In this document: positions 1 to 5,886 of the stretch, one piece after another
Position numbering within the stretch: position 1 is the stretch's first letter
Layout of the letters: each line of letters begins with the position of its first letter
Assembly: GCA_015655035.1 (NCBI GenBank)
Contig: JAATFS010000420.1
Span: 1-6,217, forward strand
DNA from: Lysobacterales bacterium
GTDB taxonomy: Bacteria > Pseudomonadota > Gammaproteobacteria > Xanthomonadales > Xanthomonadaceae
Reading direction: 5' to 3'
Length of the DNA: 6,217 bases
The notes under the pieces: model-generated
Seen by the model: the letters and a program-made list of their open reading frames with translations, nothing else
The model's database searches: none
Told to the model about the DNA's origin: nothing
Made by a program: the position numbers and the translations under genes

Positions 1-123
1 GTACTATACCGTTGCGTAATTGGAGCTGTACACTTCGTGTTCTTGGTAGGGCTGGATCCCTGCGGCGACATCGGCAGGATCGCAGCTTGCTTTAGGGCTG
101 TAGGCTGTAAAAAAAGGAGTTTT
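1..123 (+). promoter_or_regulatory. Leader region upstream of the T6SS operon, with possible sigma-54-like elements
   Basis: I see no convincing gene in this stretch, which precedes the first ORF of the cluster. A GG-N10-GC arrangement lies at 77-90 (GG at 77-78, TTGC at 87-90). It matches 8 of the 11 defined bases of the -24/-12 sigma-54 consensus TGGCACG-N4-TTGC. Transcription would start near 102 and leave about 20 bases before the ATG at 124. A poorer second match (7 of 11) has GG at 50-51 and TGC at 61-63. Such partial matches arise easily by chance in GC-rich DNA. A short inverted repeat, ACAC-TTC-GTGT, sits at 30-40. A ribosome-binding site AGGAG at 115-119 serves the lipoprotein gene. 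Whether the true operon promoter is here or further upstream cannot be decided. Confidence 0.3.
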
Positions 124-753
124 ATGAAAGCGATCAATGGATTGGCCACGATCCGGCCAATGTTGGCGGTAATGATGGTTTCGCTGGCCCTGGTGGGTTG
201 CGCGAGTTCATCCAAGAAGAAGGCACCGCCCCCGCCGCCGTCATTCGATACGGTAATGTCCGAGGCCGAGAGCAAAGTGCCGGCCGGTCCGGATGTGGCG
301 ATCAAGGCATTCGAATCTGCCGCAAAAACCGATCCCACGCGCAAGGAACCCTGGGTACGCATAGCCCAGTTGCAGTTCGACCGGGGCGATTACGCGCGTG
401 CCATCGTTGCCGCAGAGGAAGTGTTGCAGCGGGATCCAGACGATCTGGTCGCCGATGGCGTGATCACGGTGGCCGGTTTCCGCGTTGCCAATCAGTCATT
501 GCAGCGCCTCCATCAGCGCGGCGCACTGGCATCCGATACCGCAAGGACGGAAGCCGAGACGCTGGCAAATACGCTGCGCAGCACCATGGGCGATTCGATC
601 CTCGCTCCGGAGCCGCCCAGGCCCAAGCGCAAGGCGCGTCCGGCGCGGCGTGCTGCCAGCAGCGCCAGCGCTGCTCCCGCCAGCACCCCTGCGGCGGCGC
701 CCAGCCGCAACAGCGGCAATTCCGATCCGTTCAAGAGCATCGGCGGCAACTGA
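124..753 (+). CDS. T6SS-associated TPR-containing lipoprotein (hypothetical)
   Basis: This encodes a 209-residue predicted lipoprotein. Residues 1-25 form a signal peptide with a hydrophobic core (about 12-24) and a lipobox LVGC with the acceptor Cys at 26. The +2 residue is Ala rather than Asp, which suggests outer-membrane sorting. A Lys/Pro-rich linker (31-39, with five consecutive prolines) is followed by one or two tetratricopeptide-type helical repeats at about 56-106 (a W77-to-D90 helix-turn, then AIVAAEEVLQRDPDD). Residues 160-198 are a low-complexity Pro/Ala/Arg/Ser tail. I chose ATG 124 because AGGAG lies 4 bases upstream and the signal peptide starts there. A GTG at 37 in the same open frame would bury the signal. 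It lies 37 bases before tssB on the same strand, so it is probably co-transcribed. It does not look like TssJ, which is a beta-sandwich lipoprotein without TPRs. A scaffold or anchoring role for the T6SS at the envelope is inference; the exact function is unknown. Confidence 0.85.
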   Translation: MKAINGLATIRPMLAVMMVSLALVGCASSSKKKAPPPPPSFDTVMSEAESKVPAGPDVAIKAFESAAKTDPTRKEPWVRIAQLQFDRGDYARAIVAAEEVLQRDPDDLVADGVITVAGFRVANQSLQRLHQRGALASDTARTEAETLANTLRSTMGDSILAPEPPRPKRKARPARRAASSASAAPASTPAAAPSRNSGNSDPFKSIGGN

Positions 754-790
754 TCCGCGCTTGCCCCACGCCAACGTCAGGAGAGACTCC

Positions 791-1291
791 ATGGCCAAGA
801 AGGACAGCACCCAGAAACGACTGCAGAAGATTCGCCCGCCGCGCGTGCAGTTGACGTACGACGTAGAGAAGGGCGATGCAATCGAGCAGAAGGAATTGCC
901 CTTCGTCGTCGGCGTATTGGGCGATTTCAGCGGCAATCCCGAACAGCCGCTGGCGAAGGTCAAGGACCGAAAGTTCGTCAATGTCGATCTGGATAATTTC
1001 GACGACGTACTGGAAGGAATGGCGCCGCGTGTCACCTATCGTGTCCCGAACAAGATCAGTGACGAAGGTGGCGAGTTCGGAGTCGAACTCAAGTTCAAGT
1101 CCATCGATGATTTCCGCCCTGAAGCGGTGGTGCAGCAGGTGGAGCCGTTGCGGCGGCTGCTTGAGTCGCGTACCAAGCTGGCCGATCTGCGCAACAAGTT
1201 GGCGGGGAACGAGAAACTCGAAGACCTGCTGACCGACGTTCTCAACAACACCGAGCAGCTCAAGCAGCTCGGTGGCGACAAGGGGGAATGA
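791..1291 (+). CDS. tssB: T6SS contractile sheath small subunit TssB (VipA)
   Basis: TssB pairs with TssC to build the cytoplasmic contractile sheath whose contraction propels the Hcp tube out of the cell. The 166-residue product matches the usual family length (about 160-180). Hallmarks are the basic N terminus (KKDSTQKRLQKIRPPRVQ), the LPFVVGVLGDFSG segment at 36-48, the KFVNVDLDNFDDVL region at 61-74, the FKSIDDFRPEAVVQQ segment at 102-116 and the helical C terminus LRRLLESRTKLADLRNKL at 120-137. ATG 791 has AGGAG at 779-783 with a 7-base spacer. It ends in TGA at 1289-1291, one base before the tssC start, so the two sheath subunits are probably translationally coupled. Nothing in the sequence is unusual for the family. 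An 8-bp inverted repeat in its last codons (1249-1274) is described separately. Confidence 0.97.
   Translation: MAKKDSTQKRLQKIRPPRVQLTYDVEKGDAIEQKELPFVVGVLGDFSGNPEQPLAKVKDRKFVNVDLDNFDDVLEGMAPRVTYRVPNKISDEGGEFGVELKFKSIDDFRPEAVVQQVEPLRRLLESRTKLADLRNKLAGNEKLEDLLTDVLNNTEQLKQLGGDKGE
1249..1274 (+). repeat. Inverted repeat at the tssB 3' end, just before the tssC ribosome-binding site
   Basis: CACCGAGC at 1249-1256 is the exact reverse complement of GCTCGGTG at 1267-1274, with a 10-base loop. The hairpin would lie inside the last codons of tssB and end 7 bases before the AGGGGG ribosome-binding site of tssC (1281-1286). It could tune tssB/tssC coupling, but it is inside coding sequence rich in CAGCTC-type codons and may be incidental. 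Confidence 0.3.
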
Positions 1292-1292
1292 C

Positions 1293-2789
1293 ATGGCTGT
1301 AGATGTTGCCGGCGCCGCCGGCCAGTCCGCCGCGCCTGCCGTTGCAGAAGTGGGACTGCTCGACCAGATCGTCGAGCAGAGCAAGGTTGCCAAGTCCGAG
1401 ACCGAGCATCAGCGCGCAAAGGACATCATTTCCGAACTGGCCAAGGAGGTGCTGGAAGGCACCGTCGTGGTCTCGGACAATCTGAACCTGACGCTGGATG
1501 CGCGCATCGCCGAAATCGATCGCCTGATCTCTGAGCAGCTGGGGGCGGTGATCCATGCGCCAGAGTTCCAGCAGCTGGAAAGTTCCTGGCGTGGCCTGCA
1601 TTACCTGTGCCAGCAGACCTCCACCGGCCAGGCGCAGAAGATCAAGGTATTCAATGCACCGAAGAAAGACCTGGTTCGCGATTTCAAGTCGGCGATCGAT
1701 TTCGACCAGAGCGCACTGTTCAAGAAGGTCTACGAAGAAGAGTTCGGCACCTTCGGTGGCGCGCCGTTCGGCGCCCTGATCGGCGATTACTACATCGGTC
1801 GCCAGCCTGAGGACCTGTATTTCGTCGAGCAGATGTCGCATGTGGCCGCTGCCGCGCACGCGCCGTTCATCAGTGCTGCCTCCGAGCAGATGTTCGGCCT
1901 GGAGAATTTCACTGACTTGGGCAAGCCGCGCGACCTGGCCAAGATCTTCGACACGGTCGAGTACGCCAAGTGGAAGACGTTCCGCGAATCCGAGGATAGC
2001 CGCTATGTCGGCCTGACCATGCCGCGGTTCCTGGGGCGTCTGCCGTACAACCCGAAGGACGGCACCACCGTCGAAGGCTTCAATTTCGTCGAGGACGTCG
2101 AAGCGAGCGACCACGACAGGTACCTGTGGTGCAACGCCGCCTACGCGATGGGCGCGCGCCTGACCCAGGCATTCGAAGACTATGGCTGGTGCGCGGCGAT
2201 TCGCGGTGTCGAGGGCGGTGGCCTGGTCGAGGACCTGCCGACCCATACTTTCCGCACCGACGATGGCGAAGTGGCACTCAAGTGCCCGACCGAGATCGCC
2301 ATCACCGACCGTCGCGAAAAGGAACTGAGCGATCTCGGTTTCATTCCGCTGGTGCATTGCAAGAACACCGACTATGCCGCCTTTTTCGGCGCGCAGTCGG
2401 CGCAAAAGCCCAAGAAGTACAACACCGACTCCGCCAACGCCAACGCGATCCTGTCGGCACAGCTGCAATACATCTTCGCGGTTTCGCGTATCGCCCATTA
2501 TCTGAAGGCGATGATGCGCGAGAAGATCGGCAGCTTCGCCTCGGCGCACGGGGTGGAGGATTTCCTGAATCGTTGGATCTCGCAGTACGTGCTGCTTGAT
2601 GACAACGCCACCCAGGAAGCCAAGGCGCAGTATCCGCTGCGTGAGGCGTCGGTGCAGGTTTCGGAGGTACCGGGCAAGCCTGGTGTCTACCGCGCTGTGG
2701 CCTTTGTTCGGCCACATTTCCAGCTCGATGAGCTGAGTGTTTCGCTGCGGCTTGTGGCCGAACTGCCGGCCACTGCCAAAAAGTCGTAG
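1293..2789 (+). CDS. tssC: T6SS contractile sheath large subunit TssC (VipB)
   Basis: This is the large sheath subunit, which interlocks with TssB to form the helical contractile sheath later disassembled by ClpV. The 498-residue product has the normal family length. Diagnostic segments include LESSWRGLHYL at 95-105, EEEFGTFGGAPFGALIGDYY at 148-167, VEGGGLVEDLPTHTF at 306-320 and the highly conserved C-terminal part with HCKNTDYAAFFGAQSAQKPK at 355-374, ANANAILSAQLQY at 381-393 and SRIAHYLKAMMREKIGSF at 398-415. I chose ATG 1293 because it lies one base after the tssB stop and AGGGGG at 1281-1286 gives a 6-base spacer. A GTG at 1272 in the same frame would overlap tssB and has no better ribosome-binding site. 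Identity is essentially certain from the conserved blocks. Confidence 0.98.
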   Translation: MAVDVAGAAGQSAAPAVAEVGLLDQIVEQSKVAKSETEHQRAKDIISELAKEVLEGTVVVSDNLNLTLDARIAEIDRLISEQLGAVIHAPEFQQLESSWRGLHYLCQQTSTGQAQKIKVFNAPKKDLVRDFKSAIDFDQSALFKKVYEEEFGTFGGAPFGALIGDYYIGRQPEDLYFVEQMSHVAAAAHAPFISAASEQMFGLENFTDLGKPRDLAKIFDTVEYAKWKTFRESEDSRYVGLTMPRFLGRLPYNPKDGTTVEGFNFVEDVEASDHDRYLWCNAAYAMGARLTQAFEDYGWCAAIRGVEGGGLVEDLPTHTFRTDDGEVALKCPTEIAITDRREKELSDLGFIPLVHCKNTDYAAFFGAQSAQKPKKYNTDSANANAILSAQLQYIFAVSRIAHYLKAMMREKIGSFASAHGVEDFLNRWISQYVLLDDNATQEAKAQYPLREASVQVSEVPGKPGVYRAVAFVRPHFQLDELSVSLRLVAELPATAKKS

Positions 2790-2813
2790 CGTTTTTGAAG
2801 TTGCTGTGGCGCT

Positions 2814-2835
2814 CTGGGACGGAGATCCCGGTTTT
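2814..2835 (+). terminator. Weak terminator or attenuator hairpin after tssC
   Basis: CTGGGA (2814-2819) can pair with TCCCGG (2826-2831) around a six-base loop, using one G-U pair, and is followed at once by TTTT (2832-2835). This has the form of a short Rho-independent terminator, 25 bases after the tssC stop. The 6-bp stem and four-base T run predict only partial termination, so readthrough into hcp is likely. Confidence 0.4.
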
Positions 2836-2841
2836 GCAGAA

Positions 2842-2862
2842 GGGCGCAGCCCCCTCAAGGGC
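2842..2862 (+). repeat. Alternative GGGC/GCCC pairings in the hcp leader
   Basis: GCCC at 2849-2852 can pair either with GGGC at 2842-2845 (three-base loop) or with GGGC at 2859-2862 (six-base loop). The two pairings exclude each other. The stems are only 4 bp, so this is suggestive at most. It forms part of a string of hairpins between tssC and hcp. Confidence 0.25.
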
Positions 2863-2871
2863 ACACCAACC

Positions 2872-2889
2872 GCCGGGCGCGAGCCCGGC
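2872..2889 (+). repeat. Perfect 7-bp hairpin with GCGA tetraloop upstream of hcp
   Basis: GCCGGGC at 2872-2878 and GCCCGGC at 2883-2889 are exact reverse complements separated by GCGA, a GNRA-type loop that is unusually stable in RNA. No T run follows, so it is not a classic terminator. It ends 29 bases before the hcp ribosome-binding site and could act as a 5'-end stabiliser or processing boundary for an hcp mRNA. That role is inference. Confidence 0.5.
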
Positions 2890-2930
2890 ACAACAAATCT
2901 CACGGAAGAACGGAATTTAGGAGACCAGAT

Positions 2931-3428
2931 ATGCAGCACGCTTTCCTCAACATCGACACCATCAAGGGCGAATCGCACGACGACAAGCACAAGGACTGGA
3001 TCGAGATCAAATCGTTCTCGCAAGACCTTTTGCAGCCGCGTTCGGCGACCGCCTCCACCACCGGCGGCCAGACCGCCGCGCGCGTCAACCTCTCGCCGAT
3101 CGAGATCGTGAAGTCCATCGACTTGGCGACCACTGCGCTCAACCAGGCAGCCTCCAACGGCACCACCTTCCCCAAGGCCCGCATCGAGTTCATGCGTGCC
3201 GACAAGGACGGCAACGCCATCAACTACTACCAGGTTGAACTCCTGAACGTGCTCGTGCATCGCGTCACCACTACGGTCGACGAGGATGGCGTGCCGCAGG
3301 AAGTGGTGCAGCTGAGTTTCGGTGCCATCAAGTGGACCTACCAGCAGCAGAAGCCGGAAGGTGGCATCGGCGGTAAGACGGTTGCGCAGTGGAGCGCGAC
3401 CAAGAACATCCCGAACTACACTGTCTGA
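2931..3428 (+). CDS. hcp: T6SS inner tube protein Hcp (TssD)
   Basis: Hcp forms hexameric rings that stack into the tube expelled with the VgrG spike, and it can carry small effectors in its lumen. The 165-residue product has the usual length of single-domain Hcp proteins. Family marks are the IKGESHDDKHKDWIEIKSFS segment at 11-30, the internal strand PKARIEFMRADKDGN at 81-95, YYQVELLNVLVHRV at 99-112, and the C-terminal VVQLSFGAIKWTYQQQKPEGG at 125-145 (cited as family-like). There is no signal peptide, as expected for a T6SS-exported protein, and no C-terminal toxin extension. ATG 2931 is preceded by TAGGAG at 2918-2923 with a 7-base spacer, a strong ribosome-binding site. The gene is set apart from its neighbours by hairpin-bearing gaps of 141 bases upstream and 125 bases downstream, which suggests expression partly independent of the rest of the operon. 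Confidence 0.97.
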   Translation: MQHAFLNIDTIKGESHDDKHKDWIEIKSFSQDLLQPRSATASTTGGQTAARVNLSPIEIVKSIDLATTALNQAASNGTTFPKARIEFMRADKDGNAINYYQVELLNVLVHRVTTTVDEDGVPQEVVQLSFGAIKWTYQQQKPEGGIGGKTVAQWSATKNIPNYTV

Positions 3429-3437
3429 TGCAACGCT

Positions 3438-3469
3438 CGCGATGGCGCCTTTTCGGCGCCATCGCGTTT
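3438..3469 (+). terminator. Strong stem-loop terminator after hcp
   Basis: CGCGATGGCGCC at 3438-3449 and GGCGCCATCGCG at 3455-3466 are perfect 12-bp reverse complements around a five-base loop (TTTTC), followed by TTT at 3467-3469. It starts only 9 bases after the hcp stop. The stem is very stable, but the T run is short, so it may be a partial terminator and a 3'-end stabiliser of hcp mRNA. The downstream genes tssE, tssF and tssG need either readthrough or a promoter within 3470-3553. Confidence 0.75.
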
Positions 3470-3470
3470 G

Positions 3471-3486
3471 CGCCGGCGTGCCGGCG
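3471..3486 (+). repeat. Second small hairpin downstream of the hcp terminator
   Basis: CGCCGG (3471-3476) pairs with CCGGCG (3481-3486) around a four-base loop, five bases after the larger hairpin stem ends. There is no T run after it. It may stack with the preceding terminator. Apart from these hairpins I see no gene and no clear promoter in the 125 bases between hcp and tssE. Confidence 0.35.
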
Positions 3487-3553
3487 GGAAAGGAACCCAG
3501 CGAGGCTGCCAGCGGCTGAGCTCGCGTACTTGAACAGGCACGGATGCCTTGCT

Positions 3554-4051
3554 ATGAGATCGCCGATGAAAGGACTCGAACCCAGTCTGCTAGAGAAGCT
3601 TTTCGACGACGCGCCGAAATCGATGGCGGGCGGCAGCATGTTCAAATCGATCTCGGTCGAGCAGTACAAGGAATCGATCGCGGGCGATCTGGAAGGTCTG
3701 CTCAATTCCCGTGCAGCGTTTGCCGAGGCCGGGTTGGAAGCCTTCCCGAACTGCAAGCAGTCGTTGATGACCTACGGCCTGGGTGATTTCTCGGCGATGA
3801 GCCTGGCCAATGCCTATGATCGCGCGGCGATATGCCAATCGCTGGAGCAGGCGATTGCCCGCCATGAACGGCGGTTGCGCAACGTCAGCGTCAAGCTCGA
3901 GGCCGGCCAGCAATTCAGTGGCGGCCTGCACTTCACCATTCATGCGCTGCTCGAACTGGAGCCGGCTCGCGAACCTGTCAGTTTCGATGCAATGTTGCAG
4001 CCATCCACGCTGCAATATTCGGTCAGCCGCCTGCGACGACAGGTGAGCTGA
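3554..4051 (+). CDS. tssE: T6SS baseplate protein TssE (gp25-like)
   Basis: TssE is the gp25/GPW-like wedge protein of the T6SS baseplate that connects the TssF-TssG wedge to the sheath and helps start its polymerisation. The 165-residue product shows the typical N terminus LEPSLLEKLFDDAP at 8-21, the family signature SIAGDLEGLLNSR at 41-53 (equivalent to the RDLExLLNTR motif), MTYGLGDF at 72-79, and IARHERRLRNVSVKLE at 101-116, followed by a C-terminal beta region. The start is uncertain. ATG 3554 (weak CGGA, 9-base spacer) and ATG 3566 (GAG, 7-base spacer; 161 residues) are about equally supported. An open frame runs back to 3389 inside hcp, but that part does not look like TssE. The stop codon overlaps the tssF ATG by one base (TGATG at 4049-4053), which implies translational coupling. 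Confidence 0.93.
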   Translation: MRSPMKGLEPSLLEKLFDDAPKSMAGGSMFKSISVEQYKESIAGDLEGLLNSRAAFAEAGLEAFPNCKQSLMTYGLGDFSAMSLANAYDRAAICQSLEQAIARHERRLRNVSVKLEAGQQFSGGLHFTIHALLELEPAREPVSFDAMLQPSTLQYSVSRLRRQVS

Positions 4052-5886
4052 TGCAGGACCTGTTGCCCTACTACGAACGTGAACTTGGCTATCTGCGCCG
4101 CTATGGGCGCGAATTTGCCGAGCGCTATCCCAAGATCGCCGGCCGTCTTCAGCTATCGGCCGAAGGCAGCCAGGACCCCCATGTCGAGCGCCTGATCGAG
4201 GCATTCGCGTTGATGGGGGCGCGCATCTCCAAGCGTATCGAGGACGACTACCCCGAATTCACCGACGCGCTGCTGGAGGTGCTGTACCCGCACTATCTGC
4301 GGCCGTTCCCCGCGTGTTCGATTGCCCACTTCGACATGGATGGAGTGGCTGCCAAGTTGAGCGCGCCTGTCGTGGTGCCGCGTGGCACGCTGCTGCAATC
4401 TCGGCTGGTGCGTGGCGTCAGTTGCCGTTTTCGCACGGCCTACGACGTGTTGCTGGCACCCATCGGCGTGCGTGGCGCGCAATATCGCGCCGTGGCCGAA
4501 GCGCCTTTGGCGGTCAACCTGCCGCCGGGTAGCGGTGGCCAGATATCCCTCGGTTTTTCGCTGCTGTCCGACCAGGTCGACTTCGGCAGCCTGGCGCGGC
4601 AGACGCTGCGTTTCTTCGTCGATGGCGAAGCCTCGTTCTGTGCGGCCTTGCGCGATGCGCTGGCGCTCGGGGTCAAGGCTGCCTATGTCGAAGCCGATGG
4701 CGCCGGTCGCTGGCGCCGGCTGCCCGAATCGCCACTGCGCCCGGTCGGGTTTTCGGATGATGAGTCGCTGGTCGATTTTCCGGCTCGCTCGCATCCAGCC
4801 TATCGCCTGTTGACGGAGTTCTTCGCATTTCCAGACAAGTTCGGCTTCTTCGATCTGCCGCTTGCCGAGGTCAGTGCCGGTGCGTCGCGTCATTTCACCT
4901 TGCACCTGGTGTTGAACGCGACACCCCCGGATCGCGCATCCAACCTGGTGTTGGAGCAGCTCGGTGCTGCCAGCATCAAGCTGGGCTGCACGCCGATCGT
5001 CAATCTGTTCGAACAGCCCGGCGAACCGATTCGCGTCACCCATCGCAGCGTCACCTATCCGGTCGTCGCTGACGCGCGCCGCGCCTTCGCCTATGAAGTG
5101 CACTCGATCGATTCCGTGCACCGGATAAGGCAGACCGTGCAAGGCGAGACGATCCAGGAGTTCCGTCCATTCTATTCGCTGCGCCACGGCGAGGATCCGG
5201 AGCGCACCGGCCAGTACTGGGTGGCCCATCGGGACGAGGACGTGGCGCGGCAGAGTCCGGGCTACGAGACCGAATTGAGTTTCGTTGACTTGGAGTTCAA
5301 TCCGAGTGTGCCGCAGACCGACGTGGTCAGTGTGCGCTTGACCTGCAGCAACCGCGATCTGCCCAGTCAGTTGGCGCACGGCGTTGCCGGTGGCGATCTG
5401 ACCATCGAAGGCGGCACCCCGGCACGTGCGATTGCGTTGCTGCGCAAGCCGAGCCGTTTGCGGCGCTTCCGGCAGGGCAAGGGCGCGCAGTGGCGATTGA
5501 TTTCGCATCTGTCGCTGAATCAGTTGTCGCTGACCGGTAGCGGTCTGTCGGCGCTGAAGGAAATGCTGCGCTTGTACGACCTGTCCGGCAGCAGTGTGTC
5601 GTCTCGTCAGATCGACGGCATCGTCGGGCTGGAGCAGCATCCGGTCACGACCTGGATGTCGGGGAAGCAATTCGGTTCGGTGGTGCGCGGCCTGGAAGTG
5701 CGCCTGACCGTCAACGAGAGCCACTTCGTGGGAACCGGCCTGGCGGCGTTCGTCCAGGTCATGGACCACTTCTTCGCGCTCTATGTCCACGCCAACAGCT
5801 TTACTCGCCTGGTGCTGGTTTCCAGCGATAACGGAGAGGAGATCGTCCGATGCCAAGCGCGCAGCGGCGAATCGATCCTGGCGTAG
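4051..5886 (+). CDS. tssF: T6SS baseplate protein TssF (VasA/ImpG family)
   Basis: TssF is the main baseplate wedge subunit; two copies combine with TssG and TssE in each wedge of the six-fold baseplate. The 611-residue product matches the family length (about 580-630). The conserved N terminus has YYERELGYLRRYGREFAERY at 7-26 followed by PKIAGRL, DPHVERLIEAFALMGARI at 42-59, and DDYPEFTDALLEVLYPHYL at 65-83. The C-terminal conserved part has LEVRLTVNESHFVGTGLAAF followed by HFFALYVHANSFTRLVL, ending with a short RSG segment. ATG 4051 overlaps the tssE stop and is preceded by AGGTGAG at 4041-4047. The 3' end overlaps tssG by 37 bases. No frameshift or missing conserved block is apparent. Confidence 0.97.
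   Translation: MQDLLPYYERELGYLRRYGREFAERYPKIAGRLQLSAEGSQDPHVERLIEAFALMGARISKRIEDDYPEFTDALLEVLYPHYLRPFPACSIAHFDMDGVAAKLSAPVVVPRGTLLQSRLVRGVSCRFRTAYDVLLAPIGVRGAQYRAVAEAPLAVNLPPGSGGQISLGFSLLSDQVDFGSLARQTLRFFVDGEASFCAALRDALALGVKAAYVEADGAGRWRRLPESPLRPVGFSDDESLVDFPARSHPAYRLLTEFFAFPDKFGFFDLPLAEVSAGASRHFTLHLVLNATPPDRASNLVLEQLGAASIKLGCTPIVNLFEQPGEPIRVTHRSVTYPVVADARRAFAYEVHSIDSVHRIRQTVQGETIQEFRPFYSLRHGEDPERTGQYWVAHRDEDVARQSPGYETELSFVDLEFNPSVPQTDVVSVRLTCSNRDLPSQLAHGVAGGDLTIEGGTPARAIALLRKPSRLRRFRQGKGAQWRLISHLSLNQLSLTGSGLSALKEMLRLYDLSGSSVSSRQIDGIVGLEQHPVTTWMSGKQFGSVVRGLEVRLTVNESHFVGTGLAAFVQVMDHFFALYVHANSFTRLVLVSSDNGEEIVRCQARSGESILA

Noticed and set aside
1..19. Possible tail of an upstream gene, in frame 2 ending at TAA 17-19
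   Set aside because: Only five codons are visible, which is too little to support a gene call.
30..40. Small palindrome ACAC-TTC-GTGT as an operator
   Set aside because: Four-base arms are too short to distinguish from chance and match no regulator site I can name.
37..123. N-terminal extension of the TPR lipoprotein from a GTG start
   Set aside because: It would bury the signal peptide and lipobox in the interior, and the ATG at 124 has a good ribosome-binding site right before it.
2737..3111. Open frame bridging the tssC end, the gap and the start of hcp
   Set aside because: It is out of frame with both certain genes, has no plausible ribosome-binding site of its own that I can see, and shows low-complexity Arg/Pro/Ser sequence.
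1260..3260. Long antisense open frame (666 codons) opposite tssC and hcp
   Set aside because: It lies opposite two certain T6SS genes, shows no recognisable protein motif, and is the kind of shadow frame that GC-rich coding DNA produces.
3389..3553. Extension of tssE back into the hcp end
   Set aside because: It would translate through the strong post-hcp hairpin and adds residues with no resemblance to TssE N termini.
4698..4719. Nine-base direct repeat TGGCGCCGG within tssF
   Set aside because: It is short, within coding sequence, and explained by common Gly/Arg codon usage.
4153..5856. Long antisense open frame (567 codons) opposite tssF
   Set aside because: Its composition is rich in Arg, Gln and His as expected for a complement of high-GC coding sequence, and tssF on the plus strand is unambiguous.
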